Assembly: GCF_023898315.1 (NCBI RefSeq)
Contig: NC_064616.1
Coordinates: forward strand, 703,605,389 to 703,669,388
Length of the DNA: 64,000 nt
Direction of reading: 5' to 3'
Source: Schistocerca nitens
Lineage: Eukaryota; Arthropoda; Insecta; Orthoptera; Acrididae
Shown here: piece after piece, positions 10,681 through 20,196 of the stretch
Position numbering within the stretch: the stretch's first letter is position 1
Layout of the letters: every line of letters begins with the position of its first letter
Program-made: the position numbers and the translations under genes
Notes under the pieces: model-generated
What the model was told of the DNA's origin: nothing
The model's database searches: none
The model's input: only the letters and a program-made list of their open reading frames with translations

Positions 10681-10755
10681 TGTCAGATGTGGTATTCGAA
10701 CCCACACTCGCACAAGATCTTAAATCTAGCGCCTTAACCACTCGGCCAATCTGAC
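10681..10755 (-). tRNA. tRNA-Leu(UAA)-like gene inside the Polinton
   Basis: 75 nt counting the discriminator. The acceptor stem GTCAGAT/ATCTGAC pairs perfectly over 7 bp. The D arm TGGCCGAGTGGTTAAGGCG carries the A box. The anticodon loop TTTAAGA gives UAA, and its stem has one mismatch. The T loop TTCGAAT carries the B box, with one mismatch at the loop-closing pair of the stem. The variable arm is only about 7 nt, shorter than in a normal class II tRNA-Leu. A T14 terminator follows. It sits between divergent ATPase and PLA2 genes. It may be a captured host tRNA, a working element-borne tRNA, or a relic of a tRNA-headed SINE. Confidence 0.8.
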
Positions 10756-10773
10756 AGATTTGGAGAAAACAAT

Positions 10774-10848
10774 TCCTATCTTACAAATACTGTTATAATA
10801 GAGCATTCTGGGTGCCAAAAAGACCAGTCGTTAGTTAACACTCAAGCT
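10774..10848. repeat. Direct repeat copy 2 with TATA (PLA2 side)
   Basis: Imperfect copy of 10592-10655 containing CTGTTATAATAG (10790-10801), one base off the palindrome in copy 1. It ends at the ATG of the PLA2-domain gene, so it is the likely core promoter and leader for that gene. Confidence 0.7.
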
Positions 10849-11774
10849 ATGAAGAAGCATCGCGACAACAACAACAACAAGCAAAATAAGTTGAGGAAGG
10901 GGAAGAATAAGAGAGGGACAAAAAAACGTGGTGGTTCCCTGCTTAACCGCATGATTAATAAACTACCTGTTGAACTTCACATACCTGGCTACTCCTACTG
11001 TGGTCCTGGCACAAAGTTAGAGGAAAGACTCAAAAGAGGTGATGTTGGTATCAATCCACTAGATGAGGCGTGTAAAGAACATGACATAGCTTACGCAACT
11101 CATCCAGACAGTTTGCCTGAGACAGACATCAAGCAGACAGAATTCTGGCTAGAAAAGCGTGGAGTAGAGTAAAAGCAAAAGACGCTAATTTGAAGGAAAA
11201 GTTAGCTGCGCTGGCAGTGACTGGAGCAATGAAAGCTAAAGTTAAAATGGGTATGGGTTTGAATAACAACAAGAAGAAGAAGAAAGGTGGTAATATACTG
11301 AGCAAAGTAATTAAAAAAGTTCGAAGTGGACTTAAGTACTTGAAGCCTGGTGCTAATCTGATGACAGTTGTGAAAGTGGCTCGTAAAATCGCATCACAGG
11401 TTGCTCCGACGAAAGCTGTGGGGAAATTATTAGACAGAGAACGTGTAATACCTGTGCCCAAAACAGGTGGAATATTACCTCTAATTCCAATATTTGCTGC
11501 TTTATCAGCACTTGGAGGATTAGCCGGAGGTGCTGCTGGAATTGCTAAGGCTGTTAATGATGCGAAAAGTGCTCGAAAGGAGTTAGCTGAAATGCAGAGG
11601 CATCATCGTGTACTTGAAGCAATTGCTTTGCGTGATGGAAAAGGCCTGTACTTGGGTCCATACAGGAAAAATGGATTCGGTCTGTATCTGGCCGGTATAA
11701 ATGGAACAAGGAATAATAATAAAAAAAAAGTTCTCCATAAACAGTCTTCCTACAAGACCACTTACCAACATTGA
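10849..11774 (+). pseudogene. PLA2-domain minor virion protein, frameshifted
   Basis: ATG at 10849. A Lys/Asn-rich N-terminus precedes a phospholipase A2-like core with CGPGT (residues 51-55) and the HD pair in CKEHDIAY (78-82), as in parvovirus capsid PLA2 domains and their Polinton counterparts. The first frame ends at 11172. From about 11120 the coding signal is in another frame, which then runs to 11774. It includes a basic linker, a hydrophobic glycine-rich stretch (about 11465-11560, membrane-active in appearance) and the motif GLYLGPY. The shift falls in a short ACAG-type repeat near 11113-11130. In relatives this protein is thought to help particles cross membranes. It overlaps the protease start. 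This copy should not make the full protein. Confidence 0.8.
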
Positions 11775-12096
11775 CTTAGAACACTATGCTAAAAAGCTGC
11801 AGATAGCACACTTTCGAGGTGTCTTTATGAGAGATACTTTACCTTCAAGACCTAACACTTGTGAGTGTGCAATTATTAATCTCAATACTGAAGAGGAACC
11901 AGGTTCACACTGGGTAGCTTACAGAAAGGAAGGCAAAATTGTCTACTATTTCGACAGCTTTGGAAATTTACCACCTCCTCCGGAAATAGTGAGGTATCTG
12001 AAAAACTGTGCGATAAAATATAACTACAATACATTTCAGTCACTTAACAGCCAGAGATGTGGCCATTTATGTTTAAGGTTTCTGACTTCAACATAA
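11701..12096 (+). CDS. Adenovirus-type cysteine protease of the Polinton
   Basis: 131 codons from ATG 11701, overlapping the end of the preceding frame by about 74 nt in a +1 register. His70 (GSHW), Asp85 (YFDSFG), Gln113 and Cys120 (in QRCGHLCL) form the C5-type set; the Gln-Cys spacing of seven matches adenain. RGVFMRDTLP near residue 39 is a conserved family block. By family knowledge it matures capsid proteins. It lies between the PLA2-domain and minor capsid genes on the same strand. The frame is intact and close to usual length, though the N-terminus is uncertain because of the overlap. Confidence 0.92.
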   Translation: MEQGIIIKKKFSINSLPTRPLTNIDLEHYAKKLQIAHFRGVFMRDTLPSRPNTCECAIINLNTEEEPGSHWVAYRKEGKIVYYFDSFGNLPPPPEIVRYLKNCAIKYNYNTFQSLNSQRCGHLCLRFLTST

Positions 12097-12133
12097 AACA
12101 GACAGTCTTGCAGGGTATAGTTGTAGTCTAACA

Positions 12134-12895
12134 ATGGACATTGAACACGGCATAACGTTAAGTCTGACGGGTAAAGAATCACTTCTAACTGCTCTCTTCA
12201 ATCCTGCATTGAATTTATCCTCACATGTTTACGAAATTGCTCTGCTAAACCTTTTTACATATAATTCCATTCACAATATTACATCGTTAAATAATAATCT
12301 CTACTTCTACAACTATTTGAATGATGTAGAAATTTTGGATAAAGTTAGTCTGAAACATGGAACATATGAACTGCACGACATTTTTTCAGCATTATTGAAA
12401 GAAATTGAAAAGTACAACTTGAAGGTTAGCAGTGATAACTCGATAAATAAGAAAAAGCATGACTTGCAATTAAATATTACCTTCAATAAAACACTGAATC
12501 GATGTCAGATTAGGAGTAATCTTACTATAGATTTTAATCTCCCAGACAACATAGGTTCAGTTTTAGGGTTTGCAAAAACTGTAGTGGATAAAAAAGTCCT
12601 GAAGACTGCCGAATATTCAGTTAACATTCAAAGTGTTAATGTCTTGTGTGTTGACTGTAACATCTCAGGAGGTTCATTTCACAATGGGGAACCTACACAT
12701 ACATTGCATCAGTTCTGGCCTGCCGTACCACCAGGATATAAGATTGTGGAAACACCGAATTCACCCATTTATATGCCAGTAGTTGCAAGATACGTTTCAG
12801 AATTAAGTGTGTCAATTAGAGATCAAGAGGGAAATCTTGTTGATTTTGACGGGGAAGAGATAACTGTGCGATTACATTTGAGGAAAATACGGTAA
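12134..12895 (+). CDS. Minor capsid (penton-like) protein of the Polinton
   Basis: 253 codons from ATG 12134, 37 bp after the protease stop. It is beta-rich with no catalytic motifs, includes NITSLNNNLYFY, GGSFHNGEPTHTLHQFWP and PNSPIYMPV, and ends in ITVRLHLRKIR. Size, position before the major capsid gene and the C-terminal pattern fit the single jelly-roll minor capsid protein of Polintons. A penton-like vertex role is family knowledge. The frame is intact. Confidence 0.85.
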   Translation: MDIEHGITLSLTGKESLLTALFNPALNLSSHVYEIALLNLFTYNSIHNITSLNNNLYFYNYLNDVEILDKVSLKHGTYELHDIFSALLKEIEKYNLKVSSDNSINKKKHDLQLNITFNKTLNRCQIRSNLTIDFNLPDNIGSVLGFAKTVVDKKVLKTAEYSVNIQSVNVLCVDCNISGGSFHNGEPTHTLHQFWPAVPPGYKIVETPNSPIYMPVVARYVSELSVSIRDQEGNLVDFDGEEITVRLHLRKIR

Positions 12896-12908
12896 AAAAA
12901 AAAAAGAA

Positions 12909-13088
12909 ATGGGTATCGTATAAAAACAGAATGCCTGCATAAGCAAGGACACAAGATACCTTGACAATGTGAGCAATAATAACAAGGAGAAGAAGAAGAA
13001 AAGAAAAGCAAAGAAGAGGAAAGTTAAAAATGTTTTAACTCGACACAACAGAGAAATTCTGTCGTCACTGGGATACAGAGTGCTATAA
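12909..13088 (+). pseudogene. Small basic protein gene with an early stop codon
   Basis: A frame from ATG 12909 meets TAA at 12921-12923 (codon 5) and is then open to TAA at 13086-13088. The open part has a dense Lys/Arg run (about 12993-13030) and ends LTRHNREILSSLGYRVL, a C-terminal pattern I recall from small Polinton proteins next to the major capsid gene. So this looks like a 59-codon basic protein, possibly DNA-condensing or a capsid cement peptide, broken by one nonsense codon or started elsewhere. Its stop overlaps the TATA box of the capsid gene. Confidence 0.45.
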
Positions 13089-13120
13089 ATACTGATACCT
13101 TGACATGCAAACTCTCATTC
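13084..13120 (+). promoter_or_regulatory. Core promoter of the major capsid gene
   Basis: TATAAAT at 13084-13090, then an arthropod-style initiator TCATTC at 13115-13120 (about 33 bp). The ATG is at 13212. The leader holds an AGG/GAG repeat (13149-13190). Confidence 0.6.
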
Positions 13121-13211
13121 GAGTCGTCCGACTTTCAGTGATCAAACAGGAGGAGGAGGAGGAGGAGGAGGAAGAGGAGGAAGAGGAGGAAGCTAAGGAA
13201 AAAAAACAAAA

Positions 13212-14435
13212 ATGTTGAATGTAAGAGAAAAAATTCTCGTCGACGACTCGGTTACTCGCCTTCAGTATCATAAGTATAAACCTTTCGGTCAACCGGCTTT
13301 TGCTCAGAATGATTCCATATCAATTGTTATACAAAATGAAAACACTTACCTGCTTCCTTCCGAGAGTCTGCTGTATATAGAAGGACGACTTGTCAATGCA
13401 GAGGGAAATGGAAAAGCTACTGATATTGAGTTAACAAAAAACTGTGCACTTCATCTGTTTTCGGATATTCAGTACCGTCTCAATAACCAAATTAGCGATC
13501 ATGTACGTAATCCAGGAATTGCAACATTAATGAAAGGATATGCTTCTTTTACACCAGGTGACGCAAATGCATTACAAGATGCCGGATGGGGGGCAAGAAG
13601 CGAATTGAAAGAGTTAGTCGACGATGATGATGATCGTTTTAATTTTTGCATTCCGCTTAAAATGATCTTAGGCTTTGCAGAGGATTACAAAAAGATTATT
13701 TTAAATGCTCGCCATGAACTGGTACTGATTCGTAGCAGGCAAGATATTAACTGTATTGTCTCAGATAAAGCAGATACTAAATCAAAAATTGTGTTGGAAA
13801 AAGTCCACTGGGAAATGCCGCATGTTCAGGTGTCTGAAAAGCAACAAATATCACTGTGGAATATCTTAAAAAATGATATCAGTTTGACTCTACCATTTCG
13901 TCACTGGGATTTGGTTGAAAGCATTGCGCCGGAAATTAACTCATGGACATGGCAAATTAAATTTAATACAGCTCTTGAAACAGCAAGGTATGTAATATTG
14001 GCTTTTCAGTCAAACAGAAATTTGATTACTGCTGACTCTAGTGTATTCGACAAAATAAACATATCAAACTTGAAGGTGTATTTAAATTCTTCTAAATTCC
14101 CCGAGGAGAATTTTGCTGTTGATTTTGACACGAAGAATACTGCACAGGCGTTTGAAATGTATGCCAATTTTCAATCGCTGTATTATGGAGATAGCAGTGT
14201 AAGAAGAGGGAACCCGCTCATGAACCGTACTGAATTTCAGAACTGTCCTATATTTTTCATTGATTGTTCTCATCAAGACGAAACACTGAAATCTTCGGTC
14301 GTTGACATGAAGATTGAAATAGAAACAAAAGAAGCATTTGCTAAAAATACAATAGCTTACTGCCTGGTCATTCATGATTCAGTGATTGAAATGACTCCAT
14401 CAACCAATCAAGTCACAAAGCGTACTCAGATATAG
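13212..14435 (+). CDS. Major capsid protein of the Polinton (double jelly-roll type)
   Basis: 407 codons from ATG 13212. Features are DSVTRLQYHKYKPFG near the N-terminus, GYASFTPGDANALQDAGW in the first half, an RFNFCIPLKMILGFAEDY block, and SWTWQIKFN in the second half. These and the position after the minor capsid gene fit the major capsid protein of insect Polintons, which is modelled as a double jelly-roll that builds an icosahedral shell. The frame is intact, so this is one of the best-preserved genes here. Fold assignment is from family knowledge; no structure can be seen directly. Confidence 0.87.
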   Translation: MLNVREKILVDDSVTRLQYHKYKPFGQPAFAQNDSISIVIQNENTYLLPSESLLYIEGRLVNAEGNGKATDIELTKNCALHLFSDIQYRLNNQISDHVRNPGIATLMKGYASFTPGDANALQDAGWGARSELKELVDDDDDRFNFCIPLKMILGFAEDYKKIILNARHELVLIRSRQDINCIVSDKADTKSKIVLEKVHWEMPHVQVSEKQQISLWNILKNDISLTLPFRHWDLVESIAPEINSWTWQIKFNTALETARYVILAFQSNRNLITADSSVFDKINISNLKVYLNSSKFPEENFAVDFDTKNTAQAFEMYANFQSLYYGDSSVRRGNPLMNRTEFQNCPIFFIDCSHQDETLKSSVVDMKIEIETKEAFAKNTIAYCLVIHDSVIEMTPSTNQVTKRTQI

Positions 14436-14486
14436 AAGGGAAAAGACATGGACAGCCAATCAGGTCACATAAGACATACTCAGAGA

Positions 14487-14524
14487 TATATAAAAGAGGA
14501 AAAAAAATGTGCAAGCATTTCATC
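14487..14524 (+). promoter_or_regulatory. Orphaned core promoter, separated from its gene by the Gypsy insertion
   Basis: TATATAAAAG at 14487-14496 and an initiator TTCATC at 14519-14524 with the same spacing as the capsid promoter. The next plus-strand Polinton gene starts at 27815, beyond the 13-kb Gypsy element, so promoter and gene have been split by it. Bases 14525-14630 are the leader remnant. Confidence 0.6.
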
Positions 14525-14630
14525 ATTGTCGTCCTCTTTGCTCCCCCCTCACACCAGTAGCTTGAGAGAGAAGGAAATATGAACAAAGTTATAATAATTA
14601 CCGCTAAGTCCGAGAATCATCCAGTGATAG

Positions 14631-16357
14631 TGTGAAAGATTGTAACTGTAATTTGCTTTGCTGAATTGGGTAAGATTGTGACTTGAATTTGGTATGCTGA
14701 GATCGGGTGCTAATTAGACCATGAAAGCGGGTTACAAGCCGTTGAGCTGTCTGGGGAGAGGTTAACCGTGCGTTTACTGGGCCACTGTTTCACGACTGGG
14801 TAACTAGTCTAGGTTTACCACATTACCAATCAGACTATCATTGATTATAATCTTTTTACAGTCATACAACAACCGGTAATATATCTATATAAAAGGAGAA
14901 TTTAAATAAAAAGAAAGAAATCAGTTTATATTTGCAAATTTATTTTAGAGATTGTTCATTGAAATTTCAGCATATTATACGTGAGTTATACTTGAGCTGG
15001 TGCCTTATTTACGATTGTGAAACTGTGAAATTGGAATATTACGGAACACATAAAATATGGAGTCAAGATTGGGAGACTGGATACAACACTGCATTCATAA
15101 AACAACACACAAAGAACATTGAAACACATGCAACAGAAAGTTAACCACAACCAATAGATTCAAATTTTCAGTTAAAGAAATTATTTTCGTAGCACAATCC
15201 TGTCCGTCTTGTAATTACCCTTCACGTGGTCAACTTGGTTTACAGAAAGCGTATAACTCCGCAATAATTTTGATAATAAAAATAAATTAGATCAAAAAGC
15301 AAATTACAAAACAAAAACCTCGAACTGGTTACTAACGTCTTACTATTAACCTGATGGGTCAAACAGTTATATAAGCACGTGGTACTGGTCTCACAAAGTA
15401 CACGCCACGTGGGTTGAACATAAAGAAAAGTTGGTATATTCAAAATCTTTTCAAGACGATACGTTATAATCACACAAGCATTTGCATTTAAGATTGATCT
15501 TACTTAGAGTTACTGACCAACACGTGGTTCCACTTTACTCACAAAGTAGTAACAAAGCAACTACCGCAAATTAATCTGAACTGGACACGAGAATCACACT
15601 CCGCTGCAATTAAAGATAACCTTAGCTATTTTAAAGCTAACCCGAAATAAAATGATTAAATTCTCAGTTAAGCTGAACTTAACAAATCCATTGTCCTATG
15701 GACTTAACAGACACGCGCTTAGCCGGAGATCTTACCACTTCAGACGCTCGCTACCGCCAGACTGCTACTGCTGGACTGCCCTGCGCTACTACTGGACTCC
15801 AAGTGCCGACTACCACTGAACTACCCAGCGTGCTCCTGAGAGTCGCTCACAAAGACAAACGGAAGGCGCCAGAGGGGCAGCTTCCTATACCAACATGACA
15901 GGGGACGGACCGGACCATACTAAGAATGGAAACCTCTCTGCTTTTAGGAACCGTAGCTACCTGTTTCAACGTTGGTCCTACTGTTCTCTAGCAGACAGCC
16001 TTGTCTGCTACCCTCAAGCATGCAGCTACAAACACATTTGATCATTCATCCTCTCACACAGAAGGGAAGGGGGATGACAGTATCTTATCATACACAGTAT
16101 ATAAAAGAAAGCGGATGTAGGTTCCGTATGAGACTGTGTGACATGAATTACATATAAGAATTACATATAAACTGTGCTTTAAAGTGTAGTAGTGTGAGAG
16201 ATCGTTCTTGTTTACGTGTAAAAGTAGCACGTTCCACTACTCAGTCTCCTCCCAGATAGTCAGAAACGCCACAGTAAATTTAGAAGAGGAATTTATTCCT
16301 TAAAAGACAACAAATTTGAGAAATTAAACATGAAAGGAATCCAACAGAGACCTTTCA
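14631..16357 (-). repeat. 3' LTR of the Gypsy element
   Basis: 1,727 bp, apparently identical to 26033-27759 over every part I compared. It contains a plus-strand TATA-like TATATAAAAG at about 14887. On the coding (minus) strand it runs from TGAAAGG to CTTTCACA. Confidence 0.96.
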
Positions 16358-19300
16358 TAACCCCAACGCTCCGGGAAAAGACTGTGCAGGGAATTTTCTG
16401 GCCATGCTAGGACATTCCCAAGCAGGCTTCTCACACCCTACTTAAACCAAAAGTGTAAAGAAAAAGGCAAAAGGTCACCAGCTACTTGCTAAAACACAAT
16501 AATTTCAAACATCTTTACAATCTACCAATTTTAAAGAAAAAAAATAAAAACACACAATCTGTGACACCTATTTAAAAGATCATGTAGACCTAAATCGGTC
16601 AGCAAGTAAAAACAATGGTTCCTGTGTCATTAATATGAAAACAATTTCTGGTTGTTACCCTTATGGAGTTCACCAGTATTTGCTCCTTGCAAGAGCCAAC
16701 TGATCACAGGCAAATTTATGACTGTTTATTAACAAGCAAAATTTATGAAAATAGCAAAGGTGCCACAGCAATTAAAAAAAAGAACATCAAATAACATCAG
16801 TATCATAAAGCAGAACATTAGAATGCACAATCCGCAAAAGCAAAAAAAAATATAAGAGAAAAAACATGTTTTACAAAGCGGTTATCGCAAAAAAATTCTA
16901 TATCTTATAAAACTAATAATCTGTAGAATTAACGTAACTATGTGGCACTAATTTAATCACTCTACAATATTTCAGTTAGTTAGCAAACAATGAGCACTGT
17001 GTCATTATACTGAAAGTACAATAATTGTGTGATTGTTACCCTTAAGGGGTTCCTCACAATAAATATGCCCCATGCAAAGGCTAATCGATCACAGTCCAAT
17101 GAGAATGAATAGCTATCTGACTCATAAAGGAAGCAGTACCACAGCAATGAATTTTCGAAACAAAATATCACGGATCCAATACCTAACACAAGAACAAACA
17201 TTGATCAATAAAACAGTACAGTAGTCAACATCTAAAACAAAACACCAATAAATAAAACACCTGCAAAATACAAGAGTCAAAGTTTCAAAACAAAACAAAA
17301 ATATAGAACACCTGCAAAATACAAGAGTCAGAGTTTAATAAACACCAATAAATCGAGTCCCTGCAAAACACACGAGTCAAAGTTTCTGTGACAGAAACAC
17401 ACGTATATGCATTGAATTAAGAACCGTATAATCACTGTTCACTGATACACTCACTAGTTCCACTGTTCCGTGGCACAATATAAGGGGAGGGGGAGGGGGT
17501 TCGTCGCCGCAGCTGTCAGTAGGGATTTTTGTCCATCTGTTGCGTGCGATCCCGCCGTCTCTGGCCTCTCATGAAGTTTCTCTTGTGTCACGAACATCTC
17601 GATTTTGTTCCATGTTTGTATTGTCAAATTCGTGCAGTATCCTCGATTGACATGCCAGGTTGATATTCCTGGGCAAGGATGACACTTCAATGGCTCTTCT
17701 TCGTGTCACCCTTAGCGACCAGAGAACATCTAACCATGAATTACTGTCGCTTGACAGTAGGCATCCGTCAGGAAATGTCGATAGGCGTCGTTGACGTCTG
17801 CAAGTTTCTTTGGACAGTACCTGTCAAAAGGCTCCACGCCCTTTGTGTTGTTACACCGCGGCCGTCTCGTCACGGTCGCGTGCGTGAGGTGCGTTGCCAG
17901 GAGATGGATTTCCGCGCGGTGGACCGCTCGCCCATCTCAGGTCATTCCCTTCAGCTAGGGTCGCGCGGGGCGGCCGCCCATTAGCTGCAGGTATAAGGAA
18001 AGTGTTTGCGGCGTCCCATCCTTCTTTTGTTGTCGGCCGCGCTCCCAAAGTGGCCTGGCTGACAGCGTGTCCCGCTGGGAAACCCGCCAGTTTACAACTA
18101 GTCTGGCTGCTCCCGCTGTCTCTTAAGAGTTTTGCCGGTTCGCTTTCACGTTCTCAACTGCATTCACAGAAATTTTTCATCATCCTTATGTGATTACACA
18201 ATGTCATACATAATATCACTTAGTATTGTCTTTCACAATTTTTAAGAACAAAGTTAGCTGAATCGACAATATAAAATTAAAAGTTAAATGACTTGACAAT
18301 ATAAAAAATAAAAGTGAAATGACTTTACAATGTAAAAAAATAAAAATTAAATGAACTGACAATATAATATTTAAATTCACATCACTAATGTGGTTCACTT
18401 GTGTTTTAATAAATCAAATGCCACTTATTAATTCACTAAAATGAATAGGGTTATGCCTTGCGCAAGTATAGGTTAGGAGAGCATGGGGTTCACATGTTAT
18501 TTACACACACACATGCACACCTGTTGTCTATTCTACAAACTAACTACCCATAAACATGCATTACTCAAAATTCTACTTCTATCCACTACTAATTAATCCC
18601 ACAAGCCACTTCAATGCTACTTCAACAAAGTGTTTACACCACTACAGAAATGTTCTAATTCGCCCTCTTCTTGACGCTCGCGGCATACGTCTTGTCACAT
18701 GATAAATGGAGAAACCTTCCTTAAACATACACAGTAAAAAGAACAATGGTTATTTACACACAAAAACATTTATACCAGTTCGCACACCTGAAAAGAGACT
18801 CGCAATTATACATTTATCATACTCATATATTCACACATAACACAGTAAGAAAATTTCATCTAAAATTACGTTATTACAAGAATTAATCACACAGATGGCT
18901 CTGAGAAGGTTAAATTATTTGCATTATACAGGTTATATTACATTTTCTTACCCATTTTGCTTCGATTTCGTTCCTTCTTTACGTTACCTTTCGCTTTCAA
19001 ATCAGTTATTTCGCCTGTGGTGGTTATTCTGGATTCATTTCCCATGAATGGCAAAATTGTGGTCACCTCTATTCTGTAAAAACAGTTTCATCTTTACATA
19101 TTTGAACTTACAACAGACACAAAAGACCCGAATCCTCCTGTGGTTTAAATGACAAATGTTTTGCTTCATCCTTATTACCTTAAACCAAGCTTTCCTTCGT
19201 TCCCATAATCAAAATTATTTAATCATCCTCTACCTTCAAGAGGGAAATTTCCTCAGTACAAATCCTATAGGCTGCAGTGCATCCCGCACCAGCGAAAACA

Positions 19301-20196
19301 GTAGGCTGTAATGCTCACAGCATCAGCAAAACACATAAACGTCGCTTTTCTAGGACAAGTATTAACGCAGAATAATTTTTCAGGCTTTGGCTCAACATCA
19401 ATCAAGACTACAAAAAGGATCCATGTTTCCGTTCCATTCTCCATATGCTGAAAAACTGCTCGTATTTGACTACCACAATAATATTTCAGAGCCACGTAAA
19501 TTACACAAACCACAATTCTTCTTTCACCTTGAACGGAATCAATATACTTACGAAATCCACAGACAGCACTCTACGTACTCAGCTATAAAGAACAAAAAAG
19601 ACATATATCATCAATATTAACATATCATCGCATATTGGGAAGCCAATGGTTAAACAATCGTATTATCGCATCCTGTTTTCACGATTCCAGATTTACTCAT
19701 TCCTTTCTCAGAGTTCTCCTATCTTAAAATATTCATACAGCACGCATACTATAGTAAGAGATCCTCATTTACACTGACAGATATAGAATAGTAATAGATA
19801 GATAGTAGCACTGAAAACAGAAAATCGGAAACACGGCTACTAACAGCTGGGGACCTGGGTTTGCCAGACCCATAATACACACAGATCGGATATTCCCCTG
19901 AGTTTTTTGCAATTTCAGCAACGATCTTGCTTCTCTCAGGAGCGACTCTTTTCAATTGACACAAAAAAAAAAGCGTTTCACTTGTTCACAAGGAAACCTT
20001 TTATCTTTACGTTTGAATCAAACTAAATCCTAATTGCACAAAGAAAGAAAACAAATTAACAACATCACTTCAATCAATCACATAAAAATATCTTTATCAC
20101 TATATTTACCATCATATTATTCAAAATGCCTACGCCATAAATTTAAACTAATCAATTCTCTCTCCTCACCGTCCTCTCTACTTCTCACTGTCCTTT
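16358..20196 (-). other. Long non-coding 3' internal region of the Gypsy element
   Basis: 3.8 kb between the pol stop and the 3' LTR without a recognisable env or other gene. It holds short tandem repeats: a unit around CACCTGCAAAATACAAGAGTC, three times in 17219-17390, and a unit of about 36 bp around TGACAATATAAAA in 18264-18372. A diverged direct repeat of about 100 bp (16625-16720 against 16995-17105, both with TTGTTACCCTTA) suggests internal duplication. GC-rich islands occur at 17850-18110. It may be a degraded env or a structured RNA region. Confidence 0.6.

Noticed and set aside
10567-10713. N-terminal extension of the ATPase
   Set aside because: The extra 49 codons are a translation of the tRNA gene and its T-run; the family-like start is at 10566.
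11129-11461. Minus-strand frame opposite the PLA2 gene
   Set aside because: Shadow of a conserved plus-strand protein; no motif.
13149-13192. AGG/GAG run as a CRISPR-like or regulatory array
   Set aside because: A plain purine simple repeat in the capsid leader; no spacers.
16358-20196. An env gene in the Gypsy tail
   Set aside because: No frame over about 100 codons and no signal peptide or transmembrane pattern that holds up.
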